64,000 nt of DNA from Berberis thunbergii (Eukaryota; Streptophyta; Magnoliopsida; Ranunculales; Berberidaceae), in assembly GCA_003290165.1 (NCBI GenBank), contig QNQO01000225.1, positions 744,001-808,000 on the forward strand. Reading direction: 5' to 3'. Below are positions 11,404 to 22,535 of this stretch, piece by piece. Position numbers and translations under genes: made by a program. Below the pieces are notes generated by a model that had not been told where the DNA came from, did no database searches, and was given only the letters and a program-made list of their open reading frames with translations. The number at the start of each line of letters is the position of its first letter. The stretch's first letter is position 1.

Positions 11404-12620
11404 AGGTAGCGATGTAATTGAATTTAGATTTATTTTCACTAATTTTAAAAAAAATCAGGAAAAAAACAAATTTATTTTTACACTCATTTCGTGTTATTTG
11501 TTTGATTTTACAGAATACATGCTTCTCGAGGAAATTGGACTATCCTGCAAACATCAAGCAAATTTTTAATTTTAATTTTAATTTTTTTTGTGAGGGGAGT
11601 TTTAATTTTATTCTCACCTTGTTTACGAGTGTATGGTGTAATAATTTTTGTAAACTCTATTGTTTTTCATTTTTAATCACCTAAAATTCTCTAAGTCAAA
11701 AGAAAATATAGGGAAACAATTTTAATTGTTACCCAATAATTTCTTATGATATAGAAATTCGACTTCTAAGATCAAGACCAGTAATTTGATTGCATATGCT
11801 TGTATGCTGATTGAAACAGATAAAAAGAAGTCGGACATTTTTTTTAATTGTGCTAACTTTTGTGCAAAACGGAATACGCACACTATAACTTTATGTAATT
11901 GTTTGCAAGGTGTGTTGATTGTTTAAATTATGTAATTGTGGATGCTAAACTTTAGTAATTCATAGTATGCGAACCCAGCTTCCAAATAGAAACTGATGGG
12001 ACTTGATATCCTCACCTCATCACTCCAGCTGTGTGCAACCAATAGCCAAACTTAATTAAAATCAATTAGCAAGTTAGATAGAGTCATTTTTTAGGTAAGG
12101 TGTTCATAAAACAACCAAGACCAAAGTGAATCCAATCATTTTTGTGTTTGACCAAAGCTAAAAGTGACGATGGGTTTAATCATTTAATGAACTCCGAGAG
12201 GCCACTGCCACAAGGGTAATTTACCCGATACGCCGAGTCATAAGTAAGCTACGATCCACAGAAAGAATTGGTGTAACCAACAGTTTTGGTTAGGAAACAA
12301 GCCTCAAGTATACATCTAACGTCACATCATTCTCACATCTATTGGCTTACAGAGCGGTAGCACAAGGAAGTACTTAATTGGACCATTGTGACCTCCTTCT
12401 CTTTGTGATAATCTGGTTTCCTTGAAACAAAACTCTAGCCTACTGATTTTGAACTTTGCGGTGTAAAGTGTACACTCTTAGGATCAACTTGTAGCACCCA
12501 TTGCTCTGTCATAAAGATTATATAAGAAATAATTGTCCCCCAAAGATAAAAAAGATAATTGATCTCAAAAACGTTGATTGCTTAGGGAGGCATGTTTCTT
12601 AAGCATTTATTGGTTGTTGA

Positions 12621-13216
12621 TTGCGTGTGAGTCTGTGTATATTTTTAGAGTTAATGATTTTAAAAAAAATGAACATAAGGGATTATCCAGCCTATTTTTC
12701 CGAGCAAGTCAATTCATTTTATGACATGCAACGGCCTGATTATGATCCATATTTAGATTATTACAACTTAGGTTTAGCCTATCATCCTGACTTTTCATGG
12801 GCTCATGGTCAGTACTATGAAAGCCCGCTAGACACTCCTTAGACTCCTCAAGTTTTCATTCCTGATAATGAGTCTCAATTTCATCAAGTTGTTCCTCCAT
12901 CCAACACATCAAGGTTAGAGGATATTTTGAACCTTTTTATAGAACAAACAAGAGAAATGCTTCAGCAAAATTTTCAGGATATTACAGAATTGACAGTTAT
13001 TTCTCAACAAAACTTCCAAGCTATTCGAAAACTTGAAATGACTGTGAGTCAGATAGCTGAGTCACTTCCTGAGATAGAATCAGAAAAATTCCCTAATCAA
13101 CCTATTTTAATCAAAATGGTCAATTCGAAATTAGTGGCACATCTGAGCCAAATGATGAAGATGTCCAATGCATTACTACCCTTAAAAATGAAAAACTGAT
13201 TGAAAATCAGGTAGAA
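12621..13216 (+). pseudogene. Gag remnant of the gypsy-type element
   Basis: The frame opens with MNIRDYPAYFSEQVNSFYDM, crosses a TAG near 12841, then reads NLFIEQTREMLQQNFQDI and IRKLEMTVSQIAESLP. The latter resembles the C-terminal gag region of Athila/Tat elements. After an indel near 13107 the next frame reads CITTLKNEKLIENQVEM, matching the conserved ITTLRSGK-type segment that normally separates gag from protease. The N-terminal gag core and any zinc knuckle are missing. Confidence 0.6.
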
Positions 13217-13774
13217 ATGTCTGATATGGGTGTCATTGAGTTGTCTAGACCAATATCTCTATGTGATTCATGTGATGAGCCTGTACCACCTGTTATATCT
13301 ATCGTCTCATCTACTTGCATCACATTTCCATTTACTGAGGCTACTTTTACCGATCCCTTGTTCTGTAGTGAGGATTTTAGTTTTCACCATCCTGTTGTAA
13401 AAATTATTCAATCTTCTGATTTGGAACCAAACCTAGGATGTTCCCTTTTTGGAGCATGCAAGAATCCTCTGTTGTGTATGACTATTGGTCACTTTTGGGA
13501 TGTCCTAGTGTATTTGGTGCCCCATGTGATTGCTATGTTTGGGTGGATTGATCCTCAACTGTTCAGGTTGTTGATATACGACCATGGACTAAGTGTTTGT
13601 CATGTTCTTCCTCTCCACTTTTCAATACATCATATTTTAGGAAGAATATTTGTCGGGCTGATGATGTTAAACCAAACGCTACTGGGAGGCAGCCCAACTT
13701 TTGTTGTAAAGGTGAATGTTAAGTGTGTATTTTATCTATCTCTATTAACTAATCCACAATTCTTTTGTTTCTGA
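13217..13774 (+). CDS. Unrecognised 185-codon frame replacing pol in the gypsy-type element
   Basis: Continuous with the corrected gag frame, it reads through 185 codons without a stop. It has hydrophobic segments (LLCMTIGHFWDVLVYLVPHV; LPLHFSIHHILGRIFVGLMM) and several Cys/His residues. No protease DTG/DSG, reverse transcriptase or integrase motif is visible. It stands where protease should start. It may be a leftover of a non-autonomous family's own sequence, an env-like relic or chance. No function is proposed. Confidence 0.3.
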   Translation: MSDMGVIELSRPISLCDSCDEPVPPVISIVSSTCITFPFTEATFTDPLFCSEDFSFHHPVVKIIQSSDLEPNLGCSLFGACKNPLLCMTIGHFWDVLVYLVPHVIAMFGWIDPQLFRLLIYDHGLSVCHVLPLHFSIHHILGRIFVGLMMLNQTLLGGSPTFVVKVNVKCVFYLSLLTNPQFFCF

Positions 13775-15563
13775 GCTCTCATCGGTGGATTACTTGTGAG
13801 AATTGGTAAAATCTTCACCGCGGTAATACTGTTCTAACCTCCTTTCATGTACTTATTTCATTCATTTGTCAAAATTATTTTGTTAAACATTGAGGACAAT
13901 GTTTGGATTAGGTTTGGGGGTAGGGTTCATGAGTCAGTGAATTTTTCGTTGTGTTTTCTTTTCTTATTCTTAAAAAAATAAAAAAAAATTGTGCTTTTCT
14001 GTCAAGAAAATTTGGTCTTTTGCGATTATGAAAATGGATTTTAAATATTTTATGATCAAGAAAATGCAAGTCAACTTGACATATTGGTATATTGATGAAG
14101 ATTGAAAGTTTAGTATGTTCCTTAAGTTAGATCTAGTTCATAAGATTTTTTAACTCGATTATCTTTGCACCATGAGCCATGGTAGCATAACTTGAAGTTG
14201 ATGAGTGAAGTATATACTAGAAAACCTTAGAATAATAGTGGAGACTTAACCCTGAAAGTTTTGAACCTTTCTATTTTCCGAGGGTTATACATAAACTCTG
14301 ATTTTTCTTGAGTTCGTATTATCTCGTTGATGATCTCATTTTTTTGATCAATTGCTTTGGGAATGACATCAAAATTGAATTATTACACTAGAACTTCTTG
14401 GCTTATTTAATTGAGATGTTATAATACTGACCCGAATTTAGGAAATGATCTAGGCATTTTTTTTCCTTTTCTTTCTTTTGACCATTAACTAGCCTTTTAA
14501 CTTACCCATAACACTAACCTTTTTGTAGCTTTTTGAGCCTTAGAATAACTTTTATTTGTTAACCCATTAACCTTTACCCAACTTTTCTGGGAATGTGTAT
14601 GGATGGATATACTTGGTGTAAAAAGGGCATTAAAGGGAAAATATGAGATATTTCATAAATCATCTATGTGAAAAAAAAATGATTCCTCAATGAGGATAAA
14701 GATGTGAGAATGAAGAAAAAAATTGATGGTGTGCAACATTGGTTTATTCTTGACAGCCCTAATTGTTCGTGAATGGGTGTATACATTCATAGAATTTTTT
14801 GTTAGAATCCTTTGGCATTCCTTATTAACCATTACCCAAGCCCCGTTACAACCCAACAAAGTCCTAGTTGATTTTAGGTAAAGGTTGGTTCCGTAGATGT
14901 GGAGATTTAATAACCAAAACCTATGGTGTTTGATTCAACATTCCCAAAAGTAATTGATATTCCTGTCCATGAGATCATGTTCATTCCATTCTTGAAAAGT
15001 CTGTTCTTCATATTATTATATGTGAGATGATTGTTTTCCATTATTTACTCTTTTCCTCACATATAAACTGAGTGAAATACCAAATCTCTAAGTGTTTTAT
15101 TGTGAGTGACATGAGAGGTTTGAAGTCAAAACAAACTTTCTACAGGAAATTTAGTCATTGTTTTACTCTGAAATGAAAAGTTATGTTGATAGTGCTATCC
15201 ACACACACACATTGAGTTGAGGATGATTGTGAATTTTTTCTAATCTTTGGAGAATATTAAATTATTTGGAGATTGGTTGATACACTAAAATGACACTGTT
15301 GGTTTCTTGCATTTCTTGAAGTTTTAAAATGAACATTGTTTGACCAAGTTTTGTTGAGTCAGTAATGTTTGTGGGTAACATTTTCTGAAACCCTCACGAG
15401 ACTATAACTCGTCCCCTAGAGGTAATCTAGGGGTTCAAAGCCTTGTTGCACGTTTTCAAAGGTAATTGCAATCGACGATGCCTGCGAAAGTGAGTTAGGA
15501 TTTTCTTTTCCGTTTACTTCTTTGTTTTGCTCGAGGACTAGCAAAATATAGGTTTGGGGTATT
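13775..15563. other. Non-coding 3' internal region of the gypsy-type element
   Basis: AT-rich with only short frames; no pol domain seen. It ends in a purine-rich tract (GGTTTGGGGT) just before the 3' LTR. Confidence 0.5.
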
Positions 15564-16879
15564 TGATAATCACATAATTATAACATTATTACCTCTTATT
15601 ATATTTTTGTTAATTCTTATTTTTTATCTTATTTTAGATTAATTATTAAATTTTTGTGTTTTTGTAGAATGTAGAGCTATAATGGAGAAATCAGATAAAA
15701 ATGCAATGAACAAATCTCATACGGTGACTTCAAAGGAAGTTGAGGTGAAAATAACTTGAGCCATTGGCTTAAACCCAAAACCAAATTCATCAAGCCAACC
15801 ATGCAAGCCCAATCAAACCTAAAGCATATTCTCTTAATTATCCAATATTCTGGTTTGATTTAGGCCTTAAATCACTCATTGAATCCTCCCATTTAAGTTG
15901 TCCATATTCATTTTTCTAGTTATCTATAAATACATGGGAAATAAATGAGAAAAATGGGAGGAAGAGAAGGGAAGAAAAAAATAAGTAGAAAATCAAACCC
16001 TCTTCTTTCACAAAGTGATTTTCATCACCATCCATCTCTCACTCCCTCTCTGTCCAGACCATCAGTCTTCACCTCGCCACCGTCCACCACCACCACCGAG
16101 CACCACCATCATCTTTCACACACCACATAAAGCAACATATCACGCTCCTCTCCCTGTTCCATCACGCCACACAGCCACCACCACAGCATGACCCCATGTC
16201 CTCTCCTCTCCACCCCGCCTTCCTTCCTCTGATCAATCTCGGACCAGCTCGCACACCACCACCGAGACAGAAGCAGCAAACAGGGAGCACCCCCTATTTC
16301 TCTCGCCCGTTCTCGTTCTCCTTCTCGTCTTTCTCTCTCTCTCGCAGGGCAGTCACAATGCCACAATCCAGAACCTGAGGATCTCCTCCATCCTCCAATC
16401 TCGGTCGGGTGCCCTGAGCATCACCGGATCCTCCGGTCTCTCTCTCAATAGTGCTCCTGCTTCGGTGGAGTTTCTCGCCTCTCTCTGTTCAAATCGAAGA
16501 AAGAGCTCACGAGGAGCAACCCTGCCGGAGTCATTCAGAGGGAGAAAGAGCTCGCGAGGAGCGCGACTGGCTGGAGACTAAGGCGCAGAGGAGTGCGATT
16601 TTTCTGGCGGGAACCAACTGTTTTTCAAAACAGTTGATTGTTTGCAACCTGCTGATCTGCTGAGTACCACCGCACCGAGGCGGCGACAAACCAAAAGGGT
16701 TGTATAATTTATTTTACTGACTTAAATGCTTAATTGTTAATTACAATTTTATTTCAGAAATTTGATAAATTGTTTTCACCATTCATGTTCGATTAAAACT
16801 TGATATGTTTGGTAATTAGATTCACATTTTATCAATATTCAAAGCATGTGCTAAAAATTATTAAGCTTAGACTTTGATT

Positions 16880-16895
16880 AAGTGTGCCTTAAAAA
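16880..16895. repeat. LINE target site duplication, left
   Basis: AAGTGTGCCTTAAAAA here and at 19347-19362. The 5' LTR has this sequence once, so it is a true duplication. Confidence 0.85.
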
Positions 16896-19346
16896 AGAAG
16901 AAGGGGTTGAAGAACATCTCCATGAAGGGGCTGAAGAACATCTCCAAGAATAGGCTCTGAGAGGGGGCTGCGTGAGGGCTGAATAACATCTCCGAGAAGG
17001 GGCTCTGCAAGGGGCTGCGAGAGGGCTGTGAGAGGTTGTGAGGGTCTCTGCGAGAGGGCTGCATCTCATCCTCCTTCAAATCATATATCCTTCAGGCTTC
17101 ATCTCCTTCAGATCTGTCGAATCCAGATCAGTGTTGAGACCTTCTTCAGATCTGCGAGAGGAGGGTAGCGAGGTCTGCTCTCTGCGAGAGGAGGGCTGCG
17201 AGGCTCTCTTCAGATCTGCGAGAGGAAGGTTGCGAGGCTCTGCGAAGAGGAAGGTGCACAGCTGCAAGAGGACTGCGAAGAGGTTAGATCTGTTTCGCAA
17301 GAGTTTCAGATCTACTGGCAATTCAGGCTTGCTTGATCAGGTCACACTAGGTTATGATGGCTCCTCTAGCCGTCAACCCTCCCCCTTTGGGGGGCAGGGA
17401 ACCTACTGCAGCAGCTTCTAAGCCTACTTTCGCACAGATATTGGGGAAAATTCTAGTTGATGAGATTAAGGAAATACAGGTGGAAGCAACTAGATTTCAA
17501 AAAGAATGAGAGCCTGCCATTGGGATTACAACGTCTGATGAGACACGTGGGGAAGACTTCATGGAAAAACATGTGATAGTTCTAAAGTTCTCTAGTTACA
17601 AGTCTACGTTGGACGACATTCGAGCTTCGATTCACAAAACTTGGGGTATCCTAGGAGATTTCTCGCTAGGATTACTTGATCAACGTCACGTTTTGGTACA
17701 TCTTCAATCAGAAGTTGAAGCAAAGAAAGTTCTATCGAGAGATTCCGTTTTGATTCCTGGAGTCCGATTTAAAGCCTTCCGCTGGCACGATGGTTTCAGT
17801 CTGGGAGCGGATCCGATCTCGGTTCCTTTATGGGTAGAGTTGCCTAACTTGCCTTTGCATTAATTTCATCCTCCTTTTTGAAAGCAACTGTGAACTCTTT
17901 TGGTGGTTTTTTGCGCATGGATGATCATACTAGATGTTTATCTCGCTCGGGTTCTGCTCGTGTTTGCGTGGAGATGTCTTTGGCGGCTAAGCTACCTAAT
18001 AGAATTTGGATAGACAGGGCTAACAATAGGGGCTTTTGGCAGAAAATTAAATACCCGGGGTTCAAATATTGTGATTATTGTTCATTGCTAGGGCATCAGG
18101 ATGAAACTTGAAGAAAAAAGTTAGGTCATAAGGGCAATGTGACAACCTTTAACTTGGCAAAAGAAGAGAAGACTGAGAAACAAAAGGTGGAAGCCAAAAT
18201 TATCAAGCAATAATATGTTCCAATGGCCAACAAAAATAAAGCGATAAAACCAGAAGTAGGCACGAGTGGCGCAAAGAATAATCAGGGTGAAGAAATCAAG
18301 GAGGGAGTTGGGGCTGAACAGTTAGTGACCAACGATCCGGTGAAAGTAAGTTTGTCAAACAAATTCGAGTCACTTATGGAGAACATTGTCGAAGATGAGA
18401 ATACCCAAATAGATAATCAGTTGGTTAGTAAGGAGAAGTTTCCTGCCAGTGACACGACGTCTCAAGAAACAACGACTGACTTCAACGGCCTTCTCAAGGC
18501 GGGGTATACAGCTAGTGAGATTGAAAAAGCGATTGGGAAGACTAGGAGAAATGACTAAATATGATACAGATATGCTCAACAGTTGTGCCCATAATGTGAG
18601 TGACATCAATGTTGCAATGACAGAAGAAAATCAGGCAGCAGTTGTAGAAGACCTGGCAATAGACGAGAATGACAACGAATTGGTGGCAGAACATGGAAGT
18701 AAGTACCCAAATGAAATTGTGCCCAACTCAATCGAGGATGATAAAGTAGGAGAAGTAAACAACATGCCGGCAGCCAATAGTTCAGGTGCAAAGAAAGACA
18801 ACAGCTCCCAGGATGATGATGTGCAAATTGGGCACTGCAGTGTGATACAACTCACCAAAACAGAACTGAATAAAGTGAAAGGTTTCCTTCCTCTTCCTGA
18901 GATTGAATATGTGTTAACGATGATAAATGAATACGAAAAGGGGAATGTCGTTCCTTCTCCACTGCGAGAAGCTATTGCAAGTCATGGCAAACTACATTTG
19001 GTTAAAAGATGTATGGAGAGGAGGATAAGAACCGCACATGCAATAGATTGAGACAAGAAATTTGTCAGGTTCCTGAAGAAGAGCATGAGCCAGACCTCTC
19101 CAGTGATGATGATGTGTTTACAGAACTGGCTGCAAAGACGTTCTCTAACACCCACACCGTCCCCGAAAATCCCATAGACCTAAGAAAGCAAACAAAAGGT
19201 ACAAAGGCTGAGTTGGTTTATAGTCTAGGTTTGTTTTGGCGAATCCTCTCTTATGAGAGTTTGTTTCAGTATTTGCTTTTACTTTTGTTTCTTTTGTATA
19301 AAGGTTTTGAGGTCCTTAAAACCCAGCTCGATTTCCAAAAAAAAAA
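16896..19346 (+). mobile_element. L1-type LINE derivative with ORF1 only
   Basis: The 2.45 kb insertion ends in a run of twelve A and is flanked by 16 bp duplications, the marks of LINE-type retroposition. The 5' part (16897-17290) is built of GAAGGGGCTGAAGAACATCT-like and CTGCGAGAGGA-like repeats. The coding part resembles ORF1 of plant L1 elements (DUF4283 plus zinc knuckle). No endonuclease or reverse transcriptase ORF2 follows, so the copy is internally deleted or belongs to a non-autonomous family. Its tail (CCCAGCTCGATTTCC-poly A) resembles the retroposon tails at 40 kb, 48.5 kb and 52.7 kb. Confidence 0.85.
17354..19051 (+). pseudogene. LINE ORF1 (DUF4283-type RNA-binding protein), degenerate
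   Basis: From ATGATGGCTCCT the frame reads FAQILGKILVDEIKEI, then a TGA near 17507, then MEKHVIVLKFSSYKSTLDDI and GDFSLGLLDQRHVLVHLQSE and VPLWVELPNLPLH, the DUF4283 pattern of plant L1 ORF1. Next come VNSFGGFLRMDDHT and CDYCSLLGHQDET followed by TGA at the position of a knuckle cysteine. The acidic remainder continues in shifted frames to 19051. In autonomous L1 elements this protein binds the element RNA. Here it cannot be made intact. Confidence 0.75.
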
Positions 19347-19362
19347 AAGTGTGCCTTAAAAA
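19347..19362. repeat. LINE target site duplication, right
   Basis: Exact copy of 16880-16895, directly after the poly-A tail. Confidence 0.85.
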
Positions 19363-19809
19363 GACACTTAATGCTTGATAAGAGTTTATTTGCTTGAGAT
19401 AAATTTTTAATGTTTGACAAAAACCTGATATGATTGGAATTGGATTTTAATGATCACATCTTCGGTGCAAGCAAGGGATCCTCATCCCTAAAGATTCTCA
19501 TTTATAATTTCAGTAATTTAGATTTAAAAATATTTGCTAACTCATCGGTGAGTCCAAACCCCACAAAATCCATCTTTTCCTTTTATTTTATTTTTCTTAT
19601 TTTTAATTTATTTTTAGTTTAGTTTTAAAAACACTGTAACTCCATTTTTTGTAAATTAGTTTAGATAAATTCTAAAATTCAATCGCATCCACTTTCCTCT
19701 TGGGATCGACCTGTACTTGCCGTTGTCTACCAGTTAGACACCGTTCACTTACGGTTATTACAAGTGGGACAAATTAGCATGTTTATTTAGGCTGGTTAAA
19801 CCCGCAACA

Positions 19810-19814
19810 AGGAG
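19810..19814. repeat. Target site duplication (AGGAG), right
   Basis: Matches 9557-9561 and follows the 3' LTR end CCCGCAACA. Confidence 0.8.
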
Positions 19815-20551
19815 CAAAAAGGCATGTTTCATTGTTATCAATGGGAAGAATAAGGCATGTTATAGGCAATTACTAATAATATAGGCTTTGTGGTAGATGA
19901 ACATCTTATTTTCTTATCCGCATATATTGATAGTACATATTTGTTTTTTGCTAGCCAGATGCCACACAACTGTTTCTTTTGCATTTGTTTCTTGATATAT
20001 TATATCTATGTGAAATACATGTAAAGCCTTTATTTCATGCTTGACAAAAAAAAAATCAGATGCTTTGAGTTTTACAAATACAATAATTTGTTTTCTCTTT
20101 ATGTTCACAAGAACCATTATCCTTGAAATCATCTACTATGTTTCATCTTGTCATTTTCTCCTTATGTCATGACTCATGAGAAGCATTGCCCCTGAAACTG
20201 TCACTCACTATGCATTTGTCGGAATAGGATGGACTTCATGGAAGAAAATGTGGTTTATTAAAGTCAATCACTCAAGTTGTTATGCAAGGTTTCTCATCAG
20301 ATTGAACTCTGACAAGCTTGAGCTCTTAAGCCAATCACATGTGCACATTTTGGAAATTTTTTGATGCAGATTAGATTGGAGGGCGCAAACAGGAAAAAGT
20401 CTTTTGTTCACTTTTTTTTTAATGTCATGGTTTAGTTTCTTCTTTGTTATTTTCAAGGAAAACAGGGTGTTTTATGTTGTTTCATCTATATACTTGCTTA
20501 ACCAATTAGTTTCTTTGCCATATGCTTCTTTTGACTTGAGTATGAATGCAG
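19815..20551. other. AT-rich sequence between gypsy element and IGPS fragment
   Basis: Continues the pre-insertion locus. It has no carbonic anhydrase exon and no upstream IGPS exon (the N-terminal barrel part is absent). The + frame at 20176-20364 is not recognised. Confidence 0.4.
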
Positions 20552-20715
20552 TGTCCTCTTTTTTGCAAATAATTTATCATTGATGCATGGCACATTTCTT
20601 ATGCTCAAACAAAAGGCGCAGATGCAGTTCTTTTCATTGCAGTCGTATTACCTGATCTTGATATCAAAGATATGCTAAATATCTGCAAAATGTCTGGTTT
20701 GGCAGCATTAGTTAG
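20552..20715 (+). pseudogene. Indole-3-glycerol phosphate synthase exon relic (A)
   Basis: After the acceptor GAATGCAG the translation is CPLFCK*FIIDAWHISYAQ then TKGADAVLFIAVVLPDLDIK and MLNICKMSGLAALV. This is the central part of the (beta/alpha)8 barrel of plant IGPS (TrpC, tryptophan biosynthesis, plastid). The glutamate after CK, part of the conserved CKEF active-site region, is replaced by TAA. The exon is 164 bases where phase calls for 165; a base is missing at the 3' junction (GTTAG/GTTGAT). It is a non-functional fragment. Confidence 0.8.
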
Positions 20716-21206
20716 GTTGATGGAATTAGTTTTTGTCATAACTGCATTAATGTGGTAGAACTCTAATCAATAAACATAATTTCCATTTTACAAGTTTAGT
20801 AACAAATGATTATATCTGAATACTATTGTCTCATTCATCAATCGAGTCTTCCAGCTTAATCTAAGTACTATTGTCTCATTCATCAATTGAGTCTTCCAGC
20901 TTATTAACTTCTTGGAGGTATCACTGAGTGCACTTTAGACCCATTTTGAACCATTGTCCGAGTTTTTATCTTCACAATCAAGTTTGGTTCTTCCATTCAG
21001 AATATTTAGGTTTTCCCATTCAGTTTACCTGGTAGTTTTGTTTCATATTTTAGTGTAACCAAGGGCTTCCATTAGGATGCCTCTAATTCTCCTCACTCCA
21101 TGCTTGGGTCGGTAATAGTTCCATCCAAATTTCTATATAGACAACTGCATATATGATTGTTCATTTATTCGGTGCATGAGTTCCTACTTTGCTTGTTTCC
21201 TTTCAG

Positions 21207-21284
21207 GTTCATGACGTAAGGGAAATGGATAGTGTGCTAGGCATACAAGGGGTCCAGCTCATTGGCATCAACAATTGTAATCTT
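21207..21284 (+). pseudogene. Indole-3-glycerol phosphate synthase exon relic (B)
   Basis: After TTTCAG the frame reads VHDVREMDSVLGIQGVQLIG and INNCNL, matching the IGPS stretch VHDEREMDRVLGIEG and INNRNL. It follows relic A in the correct order with an intron-like gap of about 490 bases. The donor at the 3' end is unclear (TGTAATCTTCTATAT). Confidence 0.8.
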
Positions 21285-21567
21285 CTATATACTCATTTGC
21301 GTTTTTCATAAAATTCGTTTCACTAATCTTGTTTCATTCTTAGTACTATACCAAGCTTAAGATGTCAGTTTTGATGCAATCCCTACTTATTGGTGGTTTA
21401 TACTTAGATTCTTCAATTGTTTAGATGGTTTGATAGTGGACTAATATTTGCTCCAACTATTTGCAGAAAAGTAATATAGAAGCATGTTTCACGAATAGAT
21501 AATCAAAATTTTAAATGATTTTGAATTCGCTCATAACTTACATTTTTGTTTAATCTATAGCAACATT

Positions 21568-21770
21568 TATTGAGAATATATTAAGAATATCCTGATTGAT
21601 TGGGAATATTTGTATTAGGAATGTTACTTATTGAGTCAAGATTGTATAGATTATATTGTGAATATTCTCACAATATTCTCTTGATTAGTTTGTATATAAA
21701 CAGGAGAATGGAATGAGGAAGGACAACACAATACACACAAATCAATTCTTTTGTGTCTAACATTTCATCA
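21568..21770 (+). repeat. 5' LTR of copia 1
   Basis: TATTGAGAATATATT to CATTTCATCA. It contains GTATATAAACAGG (about 21692) as a TATA element and is followed directly by the primer-binding site. Confidence 0.85.
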
Positions 21771-21782
21771 TGGTATCAGAGC
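21771..21782 (+). other. Primer-binding site, initiator tRNA-Met type
   Basis: TGGTATCAGAGC directly follows the 5' LTR, the usual copia primer site. Confidence 0.85.
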
Positions 21783-22535
21783 CTATCATACGAGTATCAT
21801 AAAGGGAGAACAGGTACCTGATCGAAACCTCTTTGAATGAAAAGGGTCTCTTTGAATAAGAAGGAACGAAGAAGAATAACCTCTGGTCTGATCGAAGAAC
21901 CTGTGCGATTCAGATCTAACCTGATTCAAATCTGATCGAACCTCTGAACTATCGAAACCTCTGATTGAAGACTGAACTAATCGATCCTAATCGAAGCTCC
22001 AGGAACCTGATCGATCCTAATCGAACCTGGATCGTCACAGTCTTCTTGTTGGCTAAACCTGAGTACTTGAAGGAGTTCAAGTCGTAGAGGTTATTGCTCT
22101 CCTTGCTGAACTGAACCTTTCGGCTTCCATTGCCAAACTCCTTCACCAAAAATGCATTGTTCCTCTTCACGATCTCCCAAATCAAAGCTCCAGGAACCGT
22201 CGCCATCGCACAGAGAGGAGAAGATATTAGGGTTTGTTCATTTGGGATCTCTCCTACCAATCGACCTTGCTTCTACCAATAGGCCAAAGAGGAGTAGTCA
22301 GAACCTCTCGCTATGATTTTCTCTGGTTCTCTGTCTCTCTGGTTCTTTGTTTCTCTGTATGTCTGGTTCTGGTTCTCTGTTTGTGTTTATGTTTAAGTAA
22401 AAGAAAGAAAAGAACAGTGAAAAGAAAAAAAAATATATTAAAAAAAAAATCTTTGTTTCTCTGCGTGAGGAGCAGTCAGAGCTGCAGCTTTAATTTTTTC
22501 TACGGCATTTTGAAATCTCTCTTTGAACACCGATC

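Larger units (their letters stand above)
9562..19809 (+). mobile_element. Non-autonomous Ty3/gypsy-type LTR retrotransposon with nested LINE
   Basis: Both LTRs (9562-11379 and 15564-19809), a tRNA-Asp-type primer-binding site, a gag remnant and a purine-rich tract (GGTTTGGGGT, about 15551-15560) are present, flanked by AGGAG target duplications. The internal region is only about 4.2 kb and has no readable protease, reverse transcriptase, RNase H or integrase, so the element must have moved using proteins from a relative. The 3' LTR is lengthened by a LINE-like insertion at 16896-19346. It sits in the intron-like sequence between the carbonic anhydrase and IGPS fragments. Confidence 0.85.
15564..19809 (+). 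repeat. 3' LTR of the gypsy-type element, split by a LINE
   Basis: Starts TGATAATCACATAATT and ends CCCGCAACA, as in the 5' LTR. Without the insertion its length is about 1.78 kb. It carries the same TATAAATA (15925-15932). It differs from the 5' LTR at many positions and small indels, more than either copia LTR pair in this window, which suggests an older insertion. Confidence 0.85.

Noticed and set aside
15564..19809. Reading the 4.2 kb right repeat of the gypsy element as its true LTR length
   Set aside because: Comparison with the 1.8 kb left LTR shows a poly-A-ended insertion with a 16 bp duplication.
20176..20364. Short + frame between gypsy and IGPS relic as an upstream IGPS exon
   Set aside because: The translation does not resemble the IGPS N-terminal region and has no acceptor/donor in the right phase.
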